Shown: positions 1-11,664 of the stretch, one piece after another
Layout of the letters: each line of letters starts with the position of its first letter
Numbering within the stretch: the stretch's first letter is position 1
Origin: Entonaema liquescens
Taxonomy: Eukaryota > Ascomycota > Sordariomycetes > Xylariales > Xylariaceae
Assembly: GCA_902805475.1 (NCBI GenBank)
Contig: CADCSX010000008.1
Location: 1,736,001 to 1,800,000 of the forward strand
Direction: 5' to 3'
Length of the DNA stretch: 64,000 nt
Made by a program: the position numbers and the translations under genes
The notes under the pieces: generated by a model
What the model was told of the DNA's origin: nothing
Seen by the model: the letters and a program-made list of their open reading frames with translations, nothing else
The model's database searches: none

Positions 1-645
1 TCTTTCGGACCGAAAGAGACCGGTGTTTCCGGGGGATCTGGAAGTTCAAGCTCCGAAGGTGTTGAAGGGTCTCTAGAGTCTGAAGGGTCAAATAGTGATT
101 CAGCTAACAAATCGAATACGGGTACAATTGTTGGGGCTGTGATTGGCGTCTTGGCCGGTGTTGCGATTATAGGCCTTGCAGCATTCTTCTTCTGGCGACG
201 TCGGCGGTATGGCCAGAGCGGTGATCCGACAGTACCGCAAATTGTTGGCCCGGAATACAGCGGGAAACCCGAGCTCGACGGTAGTCAAAATCTGGATGTG
301 CTTAAGGACCAGGAACTTACACGGATTGACAACGTTTCGCCGGTGTCTGCTTATAGCACACCTAATACATCAGAGCTCCAGGGCCACAGCGCCTATTCCC
401 AACCGCCCGTTCCGCAGATACCTGAGCTACGTGGTCAGGATCATGCATCACAATCGCCGAGCCCCGTCTCCCCATATACCCCACAGGAGGCACATAGCCA
501 CCCAGTATACGAAGCTCCAACCCAGCGCGAACCTCAGGTACATGAGGCACATGGCCAGCCTAGGTCAGAACTTGAGGGTATGGGGTGGCAGTCTGGACCT
601 GTAATTGAGTACCATGAAGTAGACGGGGGATATAGAGGGAAATAG
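1..645 (+). CDS. Single-pass membrane protein, C-terminal part (5' end outside window)
   Basis: An open frame runs from base 1 to a TAG at 643-645 with no start codon that looks real, so the gene begins upstream of the window. The visible 214 residues start with a Ser/Gly/Glu-rich stretch typical of an exposed region. A hydrophobic segment follows at about residues 42-64 (begins TGTIVGAVIGVLAGVAII), then a stop-transfer RRRR. The last 145 residues are cytoplasmic by this topology and rich in Pro, Ser, Gln and His, with no enzyme motif. This layout (Ser-rich ectodomain, one helix, basic anchor, disordered tail) is common in fungal Mid2/WSC/SKG6-like surface proteins. The ectodomain that would decide the family is missing, so the role is not assigned. 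Confidence 0.8.
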   Translation, partial: SFGPKETGVSGGSGSSSSEGVEGSLESEGSNSDSANKSNTGTIVGAVIGVLAGVAIIGLAAFFFWRRRRYGQSGDPTVPQIVGPEYSGKPELDGSQNLDVLKDQELTRIDNVSPVSAYSTPNTSELQGHSAYSQPPVPQIPELRGQDHASQSPSPVSPYTPQEAHSHPVYEAPTQREPQVHEAHGQPRSELEGMGWQSGPVIEYHEVDGGYRGK

Positions 646-1599
646 TTGACGAATATCTACAGAACACTGTAATAAGAGGAATGACTGGGACATTTTATGG
701 ATTGAATTTGATAACAAAACATATATAATGGAGATATAATGGAGATATCATTTGCTAAGGGTTACTTTGATAAAGCACGAGTGAATAGGTACTACCTAAT
801 GTTAGTGACGTAAGAGTAGTGTCGTTTCTTATATAGGGTAGTGTTTAACTAGTTCTTTAGGAAAATGTGACAAGTATTTAAGGGTTATAGTTATTCTCGA
901 TATTAGTATGTAGATAAAACCCGAAAAGCGTGGATGGTTACCTGATTGTATGCACTGGATAAAGACGATTGTTGACTTCTGACTTGGTAACGGATGACTT
1001 CAATGTCTATGAGCACTGATAAGTGATAAGTAACATTTAAATATGGGGCTGCCCAAATACATGGGTCGGTGATGGCCAAAGCTCCCTAAGCTTGTCAAAT
1101 TTAGGTTAGGCATAGCGTGCAGGTGGGTATGCGCCCGAAGCAACAATGGTAGCCTCGTCGCGCCTACCACCGAAAACAGCTTGTTCTTGATTTAGTGCAG
1201 ACGTGTGTTCGTCCTTTGTGAAAAAGAAAAAGTAGAACTTTCTATTTTCTGCACTTTCATACCTTCATACCTTGCCTCTTTCATCACAGTCAATACCTCC
1301 TCATCCTTACAACATTGGATGACTTGACTGATTGATTGATTGATGGATTGATGGTCTCATCTCAGTCTATTCTACTCTGATTTCATTCCTTGACCAAATT
1401 TCTCTTTTATTTAATCCGTATTATCGCATTTCGTTTTTTTACTTACCGTCTCTATCGCCACCACCGCTTGCGATCACCCCGTTTGTCCTGACTATAACAT
1501 CAACAAACCTTGATAAACGTCCATTTCAAGATAAACCCAACTGACCGAATAATCGTATTGTGTCCCTGATGGCCATAACTCAATTCCGCACTTGACAAA
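646..1599. other. Intergenic region; 5' leader of the MLP1-like gene
   Basis: No open frame with coding character is visible. The last 400 bases before the ATG at 1600 are pyrimidine-rich, as in many fungal promoters and leaders, and include a short (ATTG/GATG)n repeat at about 1326-1354. Confidence 0.6.
1326..1354. repeat. Short ATTG/GATG tandem repeat
   Basis: The tetranucleotide GATT/ATTG repeats about five times and ends in GATGGATTGATGG. It lies in the presumed leader of the downstream gene. Confidence 0.6.
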
Positions 1600-4500
1600 A
1601 TGGCAGCTGCGGAGGTAGACCTCGGCTACTTGGCTACCCACTTGGGTATGCCCGAGGACAACCTCACAACTGTTGTTACAGATCCCACAGCCGACCTTGT
1701 CAGAGCCGTATTATCTGCTGTCGCAGCTAAGGGGCAAGATTATGACGCGTTGTTTACTCAGAAACTTCAGCTAGAAGTTGAGCTCGAGACATCCGTACGC
1801 AGCGCCGAGGCCCAACGCGATGCAAGTAATGAGACTGCCAAAAGGCACTCAAAGATGTGGAGGAGCTTCGTCAGAAACTCAAGAATGAAGGTTCGTATAA
1901 TCGCCGTTATATCTCTATTCCGGAATTATAAATGCTTACGGCGACGAATAGAAACTGCCCGCCAGGCACTGGAGAACGAGTTGCAGTCTATCAAGTCATC
2001 CAGCTCGACTTCCCAGTCCGAAATCGATAAACTCCGTGCGCGTATCACCTCGCTCGAGACTTCTAATCGAGAGTCACTTGCGATAATAGACACCAAGAAT
2101 TCTGCGAACGAAACGCTTTCCCAAGAACTGCAGGCTCAACATCAAAAGAACCTGAAACTAAACCAGGAGATCACAGCGATGCAGCAATCGGTACAAAACG
2201 CGAATAACGCGGCGAACAGCGCTAAAATCCGAGAGCAGTCATTGCAGCAACAACTGCAGATGGCTCAGAGTAGTAGCGACTTCTTCGAAAAAGAATTGAA
2301 GACAAAATCTGCTGAAGCGCTCAAGTATCGGAAAGAGAAAGGAGCTCGGATTGCCGAGTTGCAACGCTTGAACGACGATGCGGTTTCGAACGTGGAGTCT
2401 CTCAAGCGTACCGATCAGCAACTTCGCCAGCGTCTTGACGAAGCACAGAAAAAGGCCGACGATGCTCTTACCAGGATTCAACAACTACAAGAAGCCGCAG
2501 GTCGCAGAGAGGAAGATTTCCGACAGGAATGTGACAGCCTACGGCGATTAGTTGACTTGAAGGAGCAGCAAACTCTTACACACAAGAAACGGGTCCAGGA
2601 GGTCGAGGCTAGAGAAGAACAGGTGAAACGTGAATGCGAAGACAAGATCCGCCGAGTTAGCGAAGAACTTGCGAGGGCCAATTCAGATAAGGAAGAGCTT
2701 TCCCAGGCGGTCGAATCCCTCCGAGAAGAAGTTGGTCGTCTGGAGGCCATAGTCGCAGCAGGTAGCCCTGCACAGCCTGGCTCTGCACCGCAGACCCCAC
2801 GGCCGTTGAATGGGTCAGTATTCCGTTCCGGCTCACCGTTCGCGACACCGGGTTCGACGCGAAAATCGCTCTCGACGACACAACTGATGGAAGACTTCTA
2901 TAAAGTCAAAGGACAGCTGAATGCCGAAAAGCTTCGCAGTAGCAATTTAGCAAAGGAGTTGGACGATGTTATTGACCAGCTTGAAGCCAAGCGCCCAGAG
3001 CTTGAGGAGCTTCAGGCCGATAACGAAAGACTACAACAGGAAATGAAGACTATGTCCCAACTTTCAGACGAAAGCTTCCGAGAACGGGATATGGCCAAAA
3101 AGGCTGCACGCAAGGCTGAAGCGGCCGCTGCCGATGCCGAGAAGCGAAATACACTCTTACAGTACGAAGTGAAGAGTCTCAGCGCGCAAATTCAAATGTT
3201 GACCTTTAACGTCCACTGTCTTGAGAAGGGCGTAGACCAGCTTACTTCGGACGAGAGGCTAATACTTCAGCGGCTGGAGAGGGGTCAGATGCATGAGCAG
3301 ATAGGGGATGAGGAGTTAAATGCTCATACTTCGATCCTAGAACGTCTAGTCGTCTTTAAGAATATTAAAGAGCTTCAAGAACGGAACGAACAGCTCCTCC
3401 AGGTTACTCACGAGCTCGCGGAGAGAATGGAGAACGAGGAAGCCGTTGCAGCTAAGAGCCAGGCAATGGAAGACCACAAGGAACGTATTCGACTAGAACA
3501 AGAACTGGAAATCTTTAGAGATACATTGCGGGGCTTCCAAGTGAAGACTGAAAGTATCACCAAAGAGAGAGATATGTTCCGCCGGATAGTTGAGTCAAGA
3601 GCATCCGCCGATGAAATGGCGTCGGCCTTGGGCCGCTCTACACAGGACGGCGTTCTTGCTAGTATCGAGCAGAATTCCGCTGCAAACGACGATAGTTCTG
3701 ATTACACCACTCTACTCCGAGATTTGCAGCAAAACTTTGATCTCTACCGAAATGAGCAAACGGTCGACCGCAAGACCATGAAAGAGCAGCTAGAGAAATT
3801 ATCAGCAGAAAGAAATTCACTCCAAGCCGAGGTTTCCAAGTTGCAGAGCCAGCTCTCTCTTGCATCAGAGCGATATGATATCCTCCAGTCGAACTTTGCC
3901 GCCCTGCAAAGCGAGAATAAGGAGCTTCAAAAGAGAAACCAAACAATGTCTGAATCCGCCGCGAAGCAAGACATACGTACACAACAAGTGGCCGAGGATC
4001 TTGTCGAAGCCCGAGGGTTACTTGAAAGTATGCGTAGCGAAAATGCAAACCTCAAAGCAGAAAAGAAATTGTTGAAAGATATTCACGACAGACTAAGCCA
4101 GGACAACGAAAGTCTGATGCAGGAGAAGTCACGTCTAAATGGCTTACTTGCTACGCAGCAAACTCTCCAGAACGAACGCGATCTGAGTGAATCCGAAATG
4201 AAACGACGCCTTCAATCCCAAATTGATGCTTTAGAAACCGAGCTTAACTCCACCAGACGCAAGTTAACTGATGAAGTTGAGGAAGGAAAGAAGGCACAGC
4301 TTCGTAAAGAGTACGACGCTCAACAATTCCAGAAACGGATTGATGAGCTTACTACAAACTTGAGCCAGATCCGCGAAGAGCTTGTAGCCACTAAGACCAG
4401 TCGAGATCATCTTCAAAGCCGAGTTGATGAGCTAACCATCCAATTACGAAGTACAGAGGAGCGCGCAGAGAGACTCCAACCCAGACCCACGCCAAGGCCG

Positions 4501-7500
4501 GGATCCGTCGTTCCTCTATCTGAACAAGGCAATCTGCAAGTCGATTCAGACGAGCGCATACAGGACCTAATTCATGAGGTGACGGATCTTAAGCGCGACC
4601 TAGAGATGACGAAGTCACATCTCGAGAACGCTCAAGTGCAGGTCGAACGATACAAGGAATTAAGTCAGGCGTCAGAAGAGGAGCTTGAGAGAATCAATTC
4701 CACGCAGGAGCAGTATCAGCAAGAAATGGATGCAGCAATTTCAGCCAAAGATGCTACAATCAAGGAACTTGAACAGCGAGTGGAGGACTTATCAGCAGAA
4801 TTGGCAAGGTCTAACAGCGAACTGTCGAGTCTGCGTGATTCTCAGGCCGAAGTCGCCAAACGATTTGAGGATGAGAAAGCTATACTGGATGAAGAAATCA
4901 AGCGCCTGAAGGACGAGGAGGAAAGATACACAGCCTCTTCGCAATTCCACCAACAAGACCTTCGTGCGCAGGCCGAGATCGCAGCCCACGCACAACAAGC
5001 GTACGAAAGCGAAGTGATGAAGCATGGAGAAACTGCAAAATCGCTGTCGAATCTTCGTAACGAATACAATCAACTGAAGACTTCCGCAGCAACATGGAAA
5101 GCAGAGGCCGAATCAGCGAAAGCTACACTTTTGCAGAATGAGAGTTCGTGGGATGAACGACGGCAACGATTTGAACGAGAAATTACGGAGCTTCGTGCCC
5201 GAAGAGATGACGCCAATGCACAAAATAAACTACTTCATCAGCAACTAGAGGACGTTACAAAGCAGGTCTCAGCCCTACAACAAAGTCGAACCTCGACCGA
5301 TGAATCCCTTGAGGCCATCTCCATGCAGCCCAGCAGTTCCGACACCGATAAATTCCGTGAATTAAGCAATTACCTTCGCCGAGAGAAAGACATCTTAGAA
5401 GTACAGTATGATCTCAAAGTGCAAGAAGCCAAGAGACTACAGCAGCAACTTGAATATGCACAATCACAACTCGACGAGGCTAGGCTCAAGCTTGAGCAAG
5501 AACGTCGCTCACAGGGTGACAGCGATCGAAGTTCTATAGCCCACAAGGATCTCATGAGCAAATTAGAGGAGCTCAACCTGTTCCGGGAAAGTAGCGCCGC
5601 TTTAAGGACAGAAGCTCGCCAAGCTCAGGCCCAGCTAGCCGAAAAAACTGCTAGGATCTCGGAGCTGGAATCCACTATTCAACCCCTCGAAGCACAGATC
5701 GAAGAGCTTCAGAGCCAACAGGCCTTCAGGGAAGCTGAAATGAAACAGCTTCACGAAGACCGGGATCGCTGGCAAAAGCGGACTGAGGATATTCTCTCGA
5801 AGCATGGCAGGACGGATCCAGCAGAAGTTGAAGAGCTTAAGCAAATGGTGGCTAAGCTTGAATCAGAAAAGAACGCCTTGCAAGAAGCCGAAGCGCCTTT
5901 GAAGGAGAGAATACAGGAATTGGAAAAGATCATTGAAGAAAAAGAAGCTTCTTGGTCGGTGACGCGAGAAAAATTAATCAATTCTGCCAAGGAGCGGTCG
6001 AGAACCCTTACTAACGCTAAGAATGAAGTGATTGCTGAAAGAGATAACCTTCAGACAAGATTGAACGAAGTCTCTGGCCAGCTTTCGACAACACAAGGGG
6101 AGCTGGAGCAGTCCAAGAAGGCAAGATTTGGCTTAGAGGAGCAGATTAACAACTTCAAACGACAAGTCGAGACCCTTCAAGAGGAGGCGCGAAAGAACTC
6201 TACCCCCTCTGCTCCAGCAGATTCGTCTGATACACAGGCACTGTCTACTCTGCAGAACCAATTGGCAGAAGTACGTGCAGAGTTGGATAACGTCTCGTCA
6301 CAAAAGGCTGCCATCGAGGAGGAGTTACAAAACGCTCGCAATCAACTCAATTCGGCAATCGCAGAACGAGATCAAGCCATTACCAACTCTCAAACTCAGG
6401 CGACCAACGGTGATATAGCGATGGAAAATGGAACGGCCGCTTCAGAAGAAAAGCCGTCAGGGGTACCGCTATCTGACGACGAGCGTAAAGCCCTTGAAGA
6501 GAGGATCTCCGAGGCCGCAGCTAGAGCTGCCGAATGGGAAGCCAAGTTCAAGGAGCTAGATGAAAAGCATGAACAGATTGTCAAGACGAGAAGCGATAAG
6601 ATGAAAGAGTCTCTAAACAAACGCCTGTCCGACTATAAAGCACAAATGGAAGAGGAAAGAGCCCAGATGAAGCAGGATATCGAGAAACTAGAGGCTGACT
6701 TCAAGCTTCGTATGGAGCAAGAGCGAAAGATCTGGGAAGCTGAACATGGCAATGCGCCCAGTGATACAAAGCCTCCTGCTACCCCAGCCCGACAGAATCC
6801 TTCAACGACTCCAGCAGGAACGCCTTCAACTTCAGCAACGAACTTAAGCACGCTGAATGATAAGGAGATCCGGGATCTCGTATCCACTAACGCCACGATC
6901 AAGAGCATTATCCAGAATAACATTAAAAATAAGCTTGCGATCGAAACCAAGAAGGTGCGCGAGGAACAAGAGACCTTGAAGACAGAATGGGAGCAAAAGG
7001 TTGCTCAGGCAAGAGAGCAAGCGACTCAATTAGCCACGTCGAAGAGTAATCTAAAACTCAACATGACTGAGAAGAGGGCCCAAGCAGCCGCCGCTAAGTT
7101 AGCCGTCGTGGAAACAGCTGCAAAGGATACACCACAGCGACCTGTTGGTGAAGTTTGGGAGATCGCAAAAGACGCAAAACCTCCACCACCGGCTCCTAAA
7201 CAACCAGCCGCCACAGAATCGCAAGCTGCTCCAACGACGAACGCTGTAACGAGTAAGTCTTTCGTATTGTTCCAACTATTAGGCAATCCAGTTTTGCTAA
7301 CAATTTACAGATCCTGGTACCCAACCTACAAGCGCAGCAGCAAACCCACAAGAAATAAAGCCTACCGTGACTAGCGGTATCCCGAAGCCAGGCGTGGTTC
7401 CTGGCGCTCCCGCAGCCACTAATCCTTTCTCCCAGTCGACTTCCGCACCTCAAAATCCTTTTGCTCAGTCTTCACAATCTGCTGCATCCCAGCCGGGACC

Positions 7501-7780
7501 GACAACTACACAACCATCTGCTCATCCCTCAGGAATACCCCAAATTCCGAAAGCTACCGGTCTTCCAGTACCAACGACAGGTATTCGTAAACCAAGCGGG
7601 CCTAATCAGGCGCGAGGTGGTGGCCGTGGTGGAGGAGGAAACCGTGGAGGACGTGGACAGGGCCGACCTAGTTTGAACCCATCGGTCGATAACTTCCAAC
7701 CCGGGAACAAACGTCCTCGCGGCGACTCAGAAGTCGGCCACGGTGCAAAGAGGCCACGAGGAGGAGGCGGTCCGCAATAG
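1600..7780 (+). CDS. MLP1: Mlp1/TPR-type nuclear pore basket filament protein (apparent 1-base frameshift in exon 1)
   Basis: Large coiled-coil protein of the nuclear pore inner basket; the family acts in mRNP quality control and spindle-checkpoint anchoring. The model has three exons: 1600-1890, 1952-7252 and 7311-7780. Almost the whole chain is heptad-rich (Glu/Lys/Gln/Leu). The part around residue 550 (LVVFKNIKELQERNEQLL) matches the conserved TPR/MLP core. The C-terminus is Pro/Thr-rich, then a Gly-Arg tract (ARGGGRGGGG...) and basic KRPR repeats, a likely NLS. Introns: 1891-1951 (GTTCGT, branch CTTAC) and 7253-7310 (GTAAGT, GCTAAC, CAG). At 1840-1843 an A4 run must be A5 for the conserved ALKDVEELRQKLKNE to be read in frame. 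With that base the spliced frame is exactly 2,020 residues; without it the frame breaks. No other family fits; confidence is high for identity, lower for exon 1. Confidence 0.9.
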
Positions 7781-8267
7781 AGACGCAGATCGTACCAGTA
7801 GTGTGCAGTGCCACCCGAAATTCTAATATGCGCTGCACCTATGCTGGTATACAATCAGCAATCTAACATCTACTAGATTAGATATCGCTTTACCATGGAC
7901 TGAGCAATCCGTGGTTTATTTTCCGATGTATCTCATAGCTGTAACTCGAAAAGGGATTGGCCAGGTTACGGCCGGGAAACGAAGGCGTTGGCATTGTTGC
8001 TGTAGCTTTACCAGTGATTAGACGTACGAATGAATGGTACGCATTATCTCCTTTGTGCAAATATTTTATATTTTCTCAATGTCGCTGCCATATGACTGTA
8101 AGACAGGACCGCAAGTGATTCCTCATTGAAGAACTAGATAAATGACATAACAAGAATTCATATATAGTACCAATAATTTCAACAAGATCAAAACTTAACG
8201 CGACCACTTCAACCCCTTATCGTTCCCGTTTCTATGGTATCATAAGCAATTAACCCCAACTCCTATC
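7781..8267. other. Convergent 3' intergenic region
   Basis: Lies between the stop of the MLP1-like gene and the stop of the oppositely oriented SDR-like gene. It presumably contains both 3' UTRs. I see no coding frame or repeat. Confidence 0.6.
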
Positions 8268-9017
8268 CTACTGAACCAAAGAGCCTCCGTTCGTGCTCAC
8301 GCAGCTTCCAGTGCTGTTGGTATCCTTCATCAAATAGATATACGCCTCTGCGACCTCCTCCGGAGTCCCGATCTTGCCGAGTAGAGACTCCTTGGTCATC
8401 ATCTCCACCCACCGAGCCCAATCCTCGCCGGTCTCCGTATCAGTAGGCCCAGGGCTCACGAGGTTGACACGCACGGGGGCGAGATCGAGCGCAAGACCAC
8501 GCGTGGTGCCGAACAGCGAGGCAGCCCAGCCAGAAACGGCCGCCATGCCCTTCTTAGGGCGCTGCGCGAGCCGGCCGCTCGTGAACGTCAGCGAGGACTT
8601 GTAGCTCTGGTTGACGTAGCGCGGGGCGAGCTTGGCGATCAGCAGCGGCACGACGTAGCCGAACTGCATGCTGTCGCGCAGATACGCGACGGACACGTCA
8701 GCCACCGGGCGCACGTTGATGACGGCCGCCGTGTACACGATCTGGTCGAGGGGCCGGCCGTTGGCCGTCGTCACGTCCGACAACAGTTGCTCCAGGCTCG
8801 ACTCTGCGTCGTCGTCGTTCACGTCGCACACGAAGCCCCTGATGCGGGTGCCGGGCACGGCGGCTTGGATCGAGGAGACGGCTTTTTCGACGCGCGATGC
8901 GTTCGACGAGGCGATGGACACGTCGAGGCCCTCGGCTGCGGCGAGCTTCGCTACGGCGGCCCCGATGCCGGAGGATCCGCCGATGACGAGGAGGCTTTGG
9001 CCGGCGATGGGAGGCAT
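8268..9017 (-). CDS. SDR-fold NAD(P)-binding protein lacking the YxxxK catalytic motif
   Basis: Single exon, 249 aa, starting at MPPIAGQSLLVIGGSSGIGA. The glycine-rich GGSSGIG is the Rossmann dinucleotide motif of short-chain dehydrogenases. The length and the late RVNLVSPGPTDTETG segment (family PG motif) also fit classical SDRs. A Ser in LTFTSGRLAQRP occupies the usual catalytic Ser region. The following helix reads SGWAASLFGTTRGLALDLAP. Aligned to the normal YxASKAAxxxLTRALALEL, Tyr is replaced by Val and Lys by Ala. Dinucleotide binding is therefore likely, but ordinary ketoreductase chemistry is doubtful. Some fungal SDR-derived proteins (for example the PhqE/MalC group) have lost this dyad and gained other activities; membership here is only a suggestion. 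Upstream it faces a long gene-poor region. Confidence 0.85.
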   Translation of the reverse strand: MPPIAGQSLLVIGGSSGIGAAVAKLAAAEGLDVSIASSNASRVEKAVSSIQAAVPGTRIRGFVCDVNDDDAESSLEQLLSDVTTANGRPLDQIVYTAAVINVRPVADVSVAYLRDSMQFGYVVPLLIAKLAPRYVNQSYKSSLTFTSGRLAQRPKKGMAAVSGWAASLFGTTRGLALDLAPVRVNLVSPGPTDTETGEDWARWVEMMTKESLLGKIGTPEEVAEAYIYLMKDTNSTGSCVSTNGGSLVQ

Positions 9018-11638
9018 GGTGGAGGTAAAGACTGGTGGGTAGGGTTGAAGGGGAGGTTGGAAGTGAGATAAGGGAAGCTTTGCAAGTGGTGTGAGACGAC
9101 GCTATTCATCAAATTATAACTTGTTTGTTTTATTGTTCATACTAAAAGCTACCTATACACTTAACGGCGATGGGAGGGGGAATTATATAGGGAAAACACA
9201 TCTAATTATCTCCGTATTAGCGGCAACTCACTGTTAGACCAAGAAACATACTCCGAACTGGAAGTCCACGGAGCATTCAGCGTGTAAACCTTCTTACAGG
9301 ACTCTATTTCTTTCGGTCCGGAGTTGAACCCACCCAAGACCTAAAGACGGGCAACAACCTGTACCCGAACCAGCGATCCGCCATCTGGCATATCCGCGAT
9401 TGTGCTACGTGTGAATCTATTCGTCCCATCCCGATCCCGAACCGGTTGGTCACCTGTAGGGATGGCGGAGTTAGGATGGTTGTTCGGAGTTAACATGGGT
9501 TTGGAGTTAAGCAGGCCGGGATTTCAGGGGAGCACGCGGCGCAGACAGAATGCTTGCATATTATCATCGCCATTTTCTCCGGCTCATTATATTATTGTTG
9601 GATTGTTCGCCGACTTTCATATCCCGCTACGTTGCTGTTCCGCGTGTTGATACCCCGCGGTATTCCTAACGCCGAAGAGCTTATGGCTTTTTATGGCTTT
9701 TTATGGCTTGCCGGGTGTTACACAGAGATTATGTCCCGAAGATCCTAATGGTCATCAGCTGATATAACTATGGTATCTCTGGGTAGATCCTACGAGTCTT
9801 CGAGGTTGCATTTGATAGGTAGTTCGGGTCCCGAAACAAGACACTTTACGTAAATATATCAAGTCTGAGAAAAACAACTTTATATGTCATGCCCACGTTG
9901 AATGTAGGTAGCTGTTTAAGCCATTGCTGACGACGCCAGCTTTCGCTCGTAATCGTCCAGTTCTAAGTTTAAGACATATAGAAGATACTATTCATCACAT
10001 TCTTGGAAAGCTTCGTCCGTTGGGTTTTGGAGAAAGTTGGAGCTTGTAGTCGAGATTTTACGACGTTACTTTCAGAATAATTGAAGCTAAGAAGTAATCA
10101 AATTACACGGCCGGGTTTAGATGAACTTTGATATAGAGATAAATCCGGAGGGTTTTACTTAGACCTGAACAAGTGAAAATGGCAATCCAAATAGGTTAAG
10201 TCCTTAGTATTGATTCGTATTTGATCCCTCTACTCATGATTGATCCACTGGAAATATATATTTAAACTGCTATATGTGAAAAGGTAGTTAGAGAAGGAAA
10301 TGTCAAGTTTCAAAATGGTGAACTCCGCGGAATTCCCTAGGTTAGTTAAGATCTGGAAGGTCGGTTTTAGCTCCACGATTACCTCCTAATATCCATATTA
10401 GACGGGCAACTGCTGTTTCAGTGTGTTCTTCTACAAGTTGAAAATGTATACCTTACGTGGTGTAACAATGACACGCCATTATGGAGTATACCTACCTAAT
10501 GTATAATCATGTTCACAGTTATTTGAACTAAAATAGGGATGAAATAAACTATACCATTTAACTGCCGTTATGCGTTAAATTCAAGGGTTACCAGGAACGT
10601 AGACGAAGCCTCCAGAATAAAGGATGTCTCCAGCATGTATGCCTAGTCGCAGGCTCTCATAGTTAATAGGTTAGAGTTCCTTGCGGAGTAATGAAGCTGT
10701 CCCCTTTTTCTTTTTTTTCAATTCACTTTGTAATAATAATAATGTTAAAACAAAGTCTAGTAAGTCCCAGTCGCCAAATATCATACAAATCATTTATTGC
10801 TCTTTGTCGGCTTCCTGAGGTCTATACACGGTCTACTTCTTACCCAGGGAGTCGTATTATCATACCATCCAATTCCAGTGGAGATCATCGCCTCTTTTGG
10901 ACTCTTATGATGGTTAGGGAGTTGGCATTTCATAAACGTGTATGCGAAGGAAGCCATTGAGGGTACTCGAACAGATATCGAATCGAAATTCCCTGTCCAG
11001 ACGGAACTGAACAACAGACTCTCGTGTATTCGTATCGAACAGCGGATAGATACGTTCGTAATGCGGGAGCTAATAATGACTTGGATAGGGCTTATTTCAG
11101 ATAGATTAGCGCCACGCTTTGAATCCCAATAAAACGCGTAAGTGTTTATACGAAGGTATCGTCGTATCTAACAAGACTCGACCAGGCCGTAAACGTTGTC
11201 AATATTCTCGACGCATGTCTCGGTGAATCTTCGTTCGGGGGGCCTCTCGTCTGGCATCTATCGGGCGAATAGAGGCGGTCGGGACTACCATATGGAAACC
11301 ATTGGCGAGCGAATAGGTGCCATGGCTAATCCGTTTACGGGGGTCGTGACCACGGGTGTTGGGCGGTGACACCGAGGAGATGGTTGTAGGCGCAGGTGAG
11401 CCAGGGCCCTTGGAGGAGTAGTAGATCCAAACGTGCATCGGGTTCCATCGCATGGATTTGTATTCATGCCTGAAATAATATATCAACCAGATATTAAGAC
11501 GCATACTTCGTAAGCAGGTTTTTAGCTCGAGCATACCTGGATGAACGGACCCACGAGCTACTGGTGAAGCTCGGCCGGACGAAAGGGTGGTCCGTGGGCT
11601 GAGCTTATTAGGGGTCTCGAGACGAGTCAAGGTAAATA
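9018..11638. other. Gene-poor intergenic region
   Basis: No gene could be supported. The only frames are short and lack coding character or recognisable motifs. A three-unit repeat of TTATGGCTTT lies at 9681-9709. Near the right end (minus strand 11199-11630) there is a spliceable but unrecognised open stretch, discussed under findings. Confidence 0.55.
9681..9709. repeat. 10-bp tandem repeat, about 3 copies
   Basis: The unit TTATGGCTTT is repeated head to tail three times with the last copy ending in G. It is a minor local duplication in otherwise featureless intergenic DNA. Confidence 0.7.
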
Positions 11639-11664
11639 CACTCCACCCCCTGAAATAATGTTAG
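11639..11664 (+). repeat. Left terminal inverted repeat of the TIR element
   Basis: 26 bp, beginning with CA directly after a TA dinucleotide. It matches the reverse complement of 12230-12255 at 23 of 26 positions, including an uninterrupted ACCCCCTGAAATAAT core. Confidence 0.8.

Noticed and set aside
1825..1844. 20-bp intron (GTAATG...AAAG) to explain the MLP1 frame break
   Set aside because: Far below the minimum intron size and without a branch point.
9300..9380. Possible tRNA on the minus strand (GGTTCAACTCC resembles a T-loop)
   Set aside because: The flanking 5-bp stem does not pair and no matching acceptor, D or anticodon arm could be drawn.
11472..11486. Third copy of the TIR core CCTGAAATAAT
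   Set aside because: The match is short and coincides with the acceptor of a putative intron on the minus strand; the flanks do not match the TIR.
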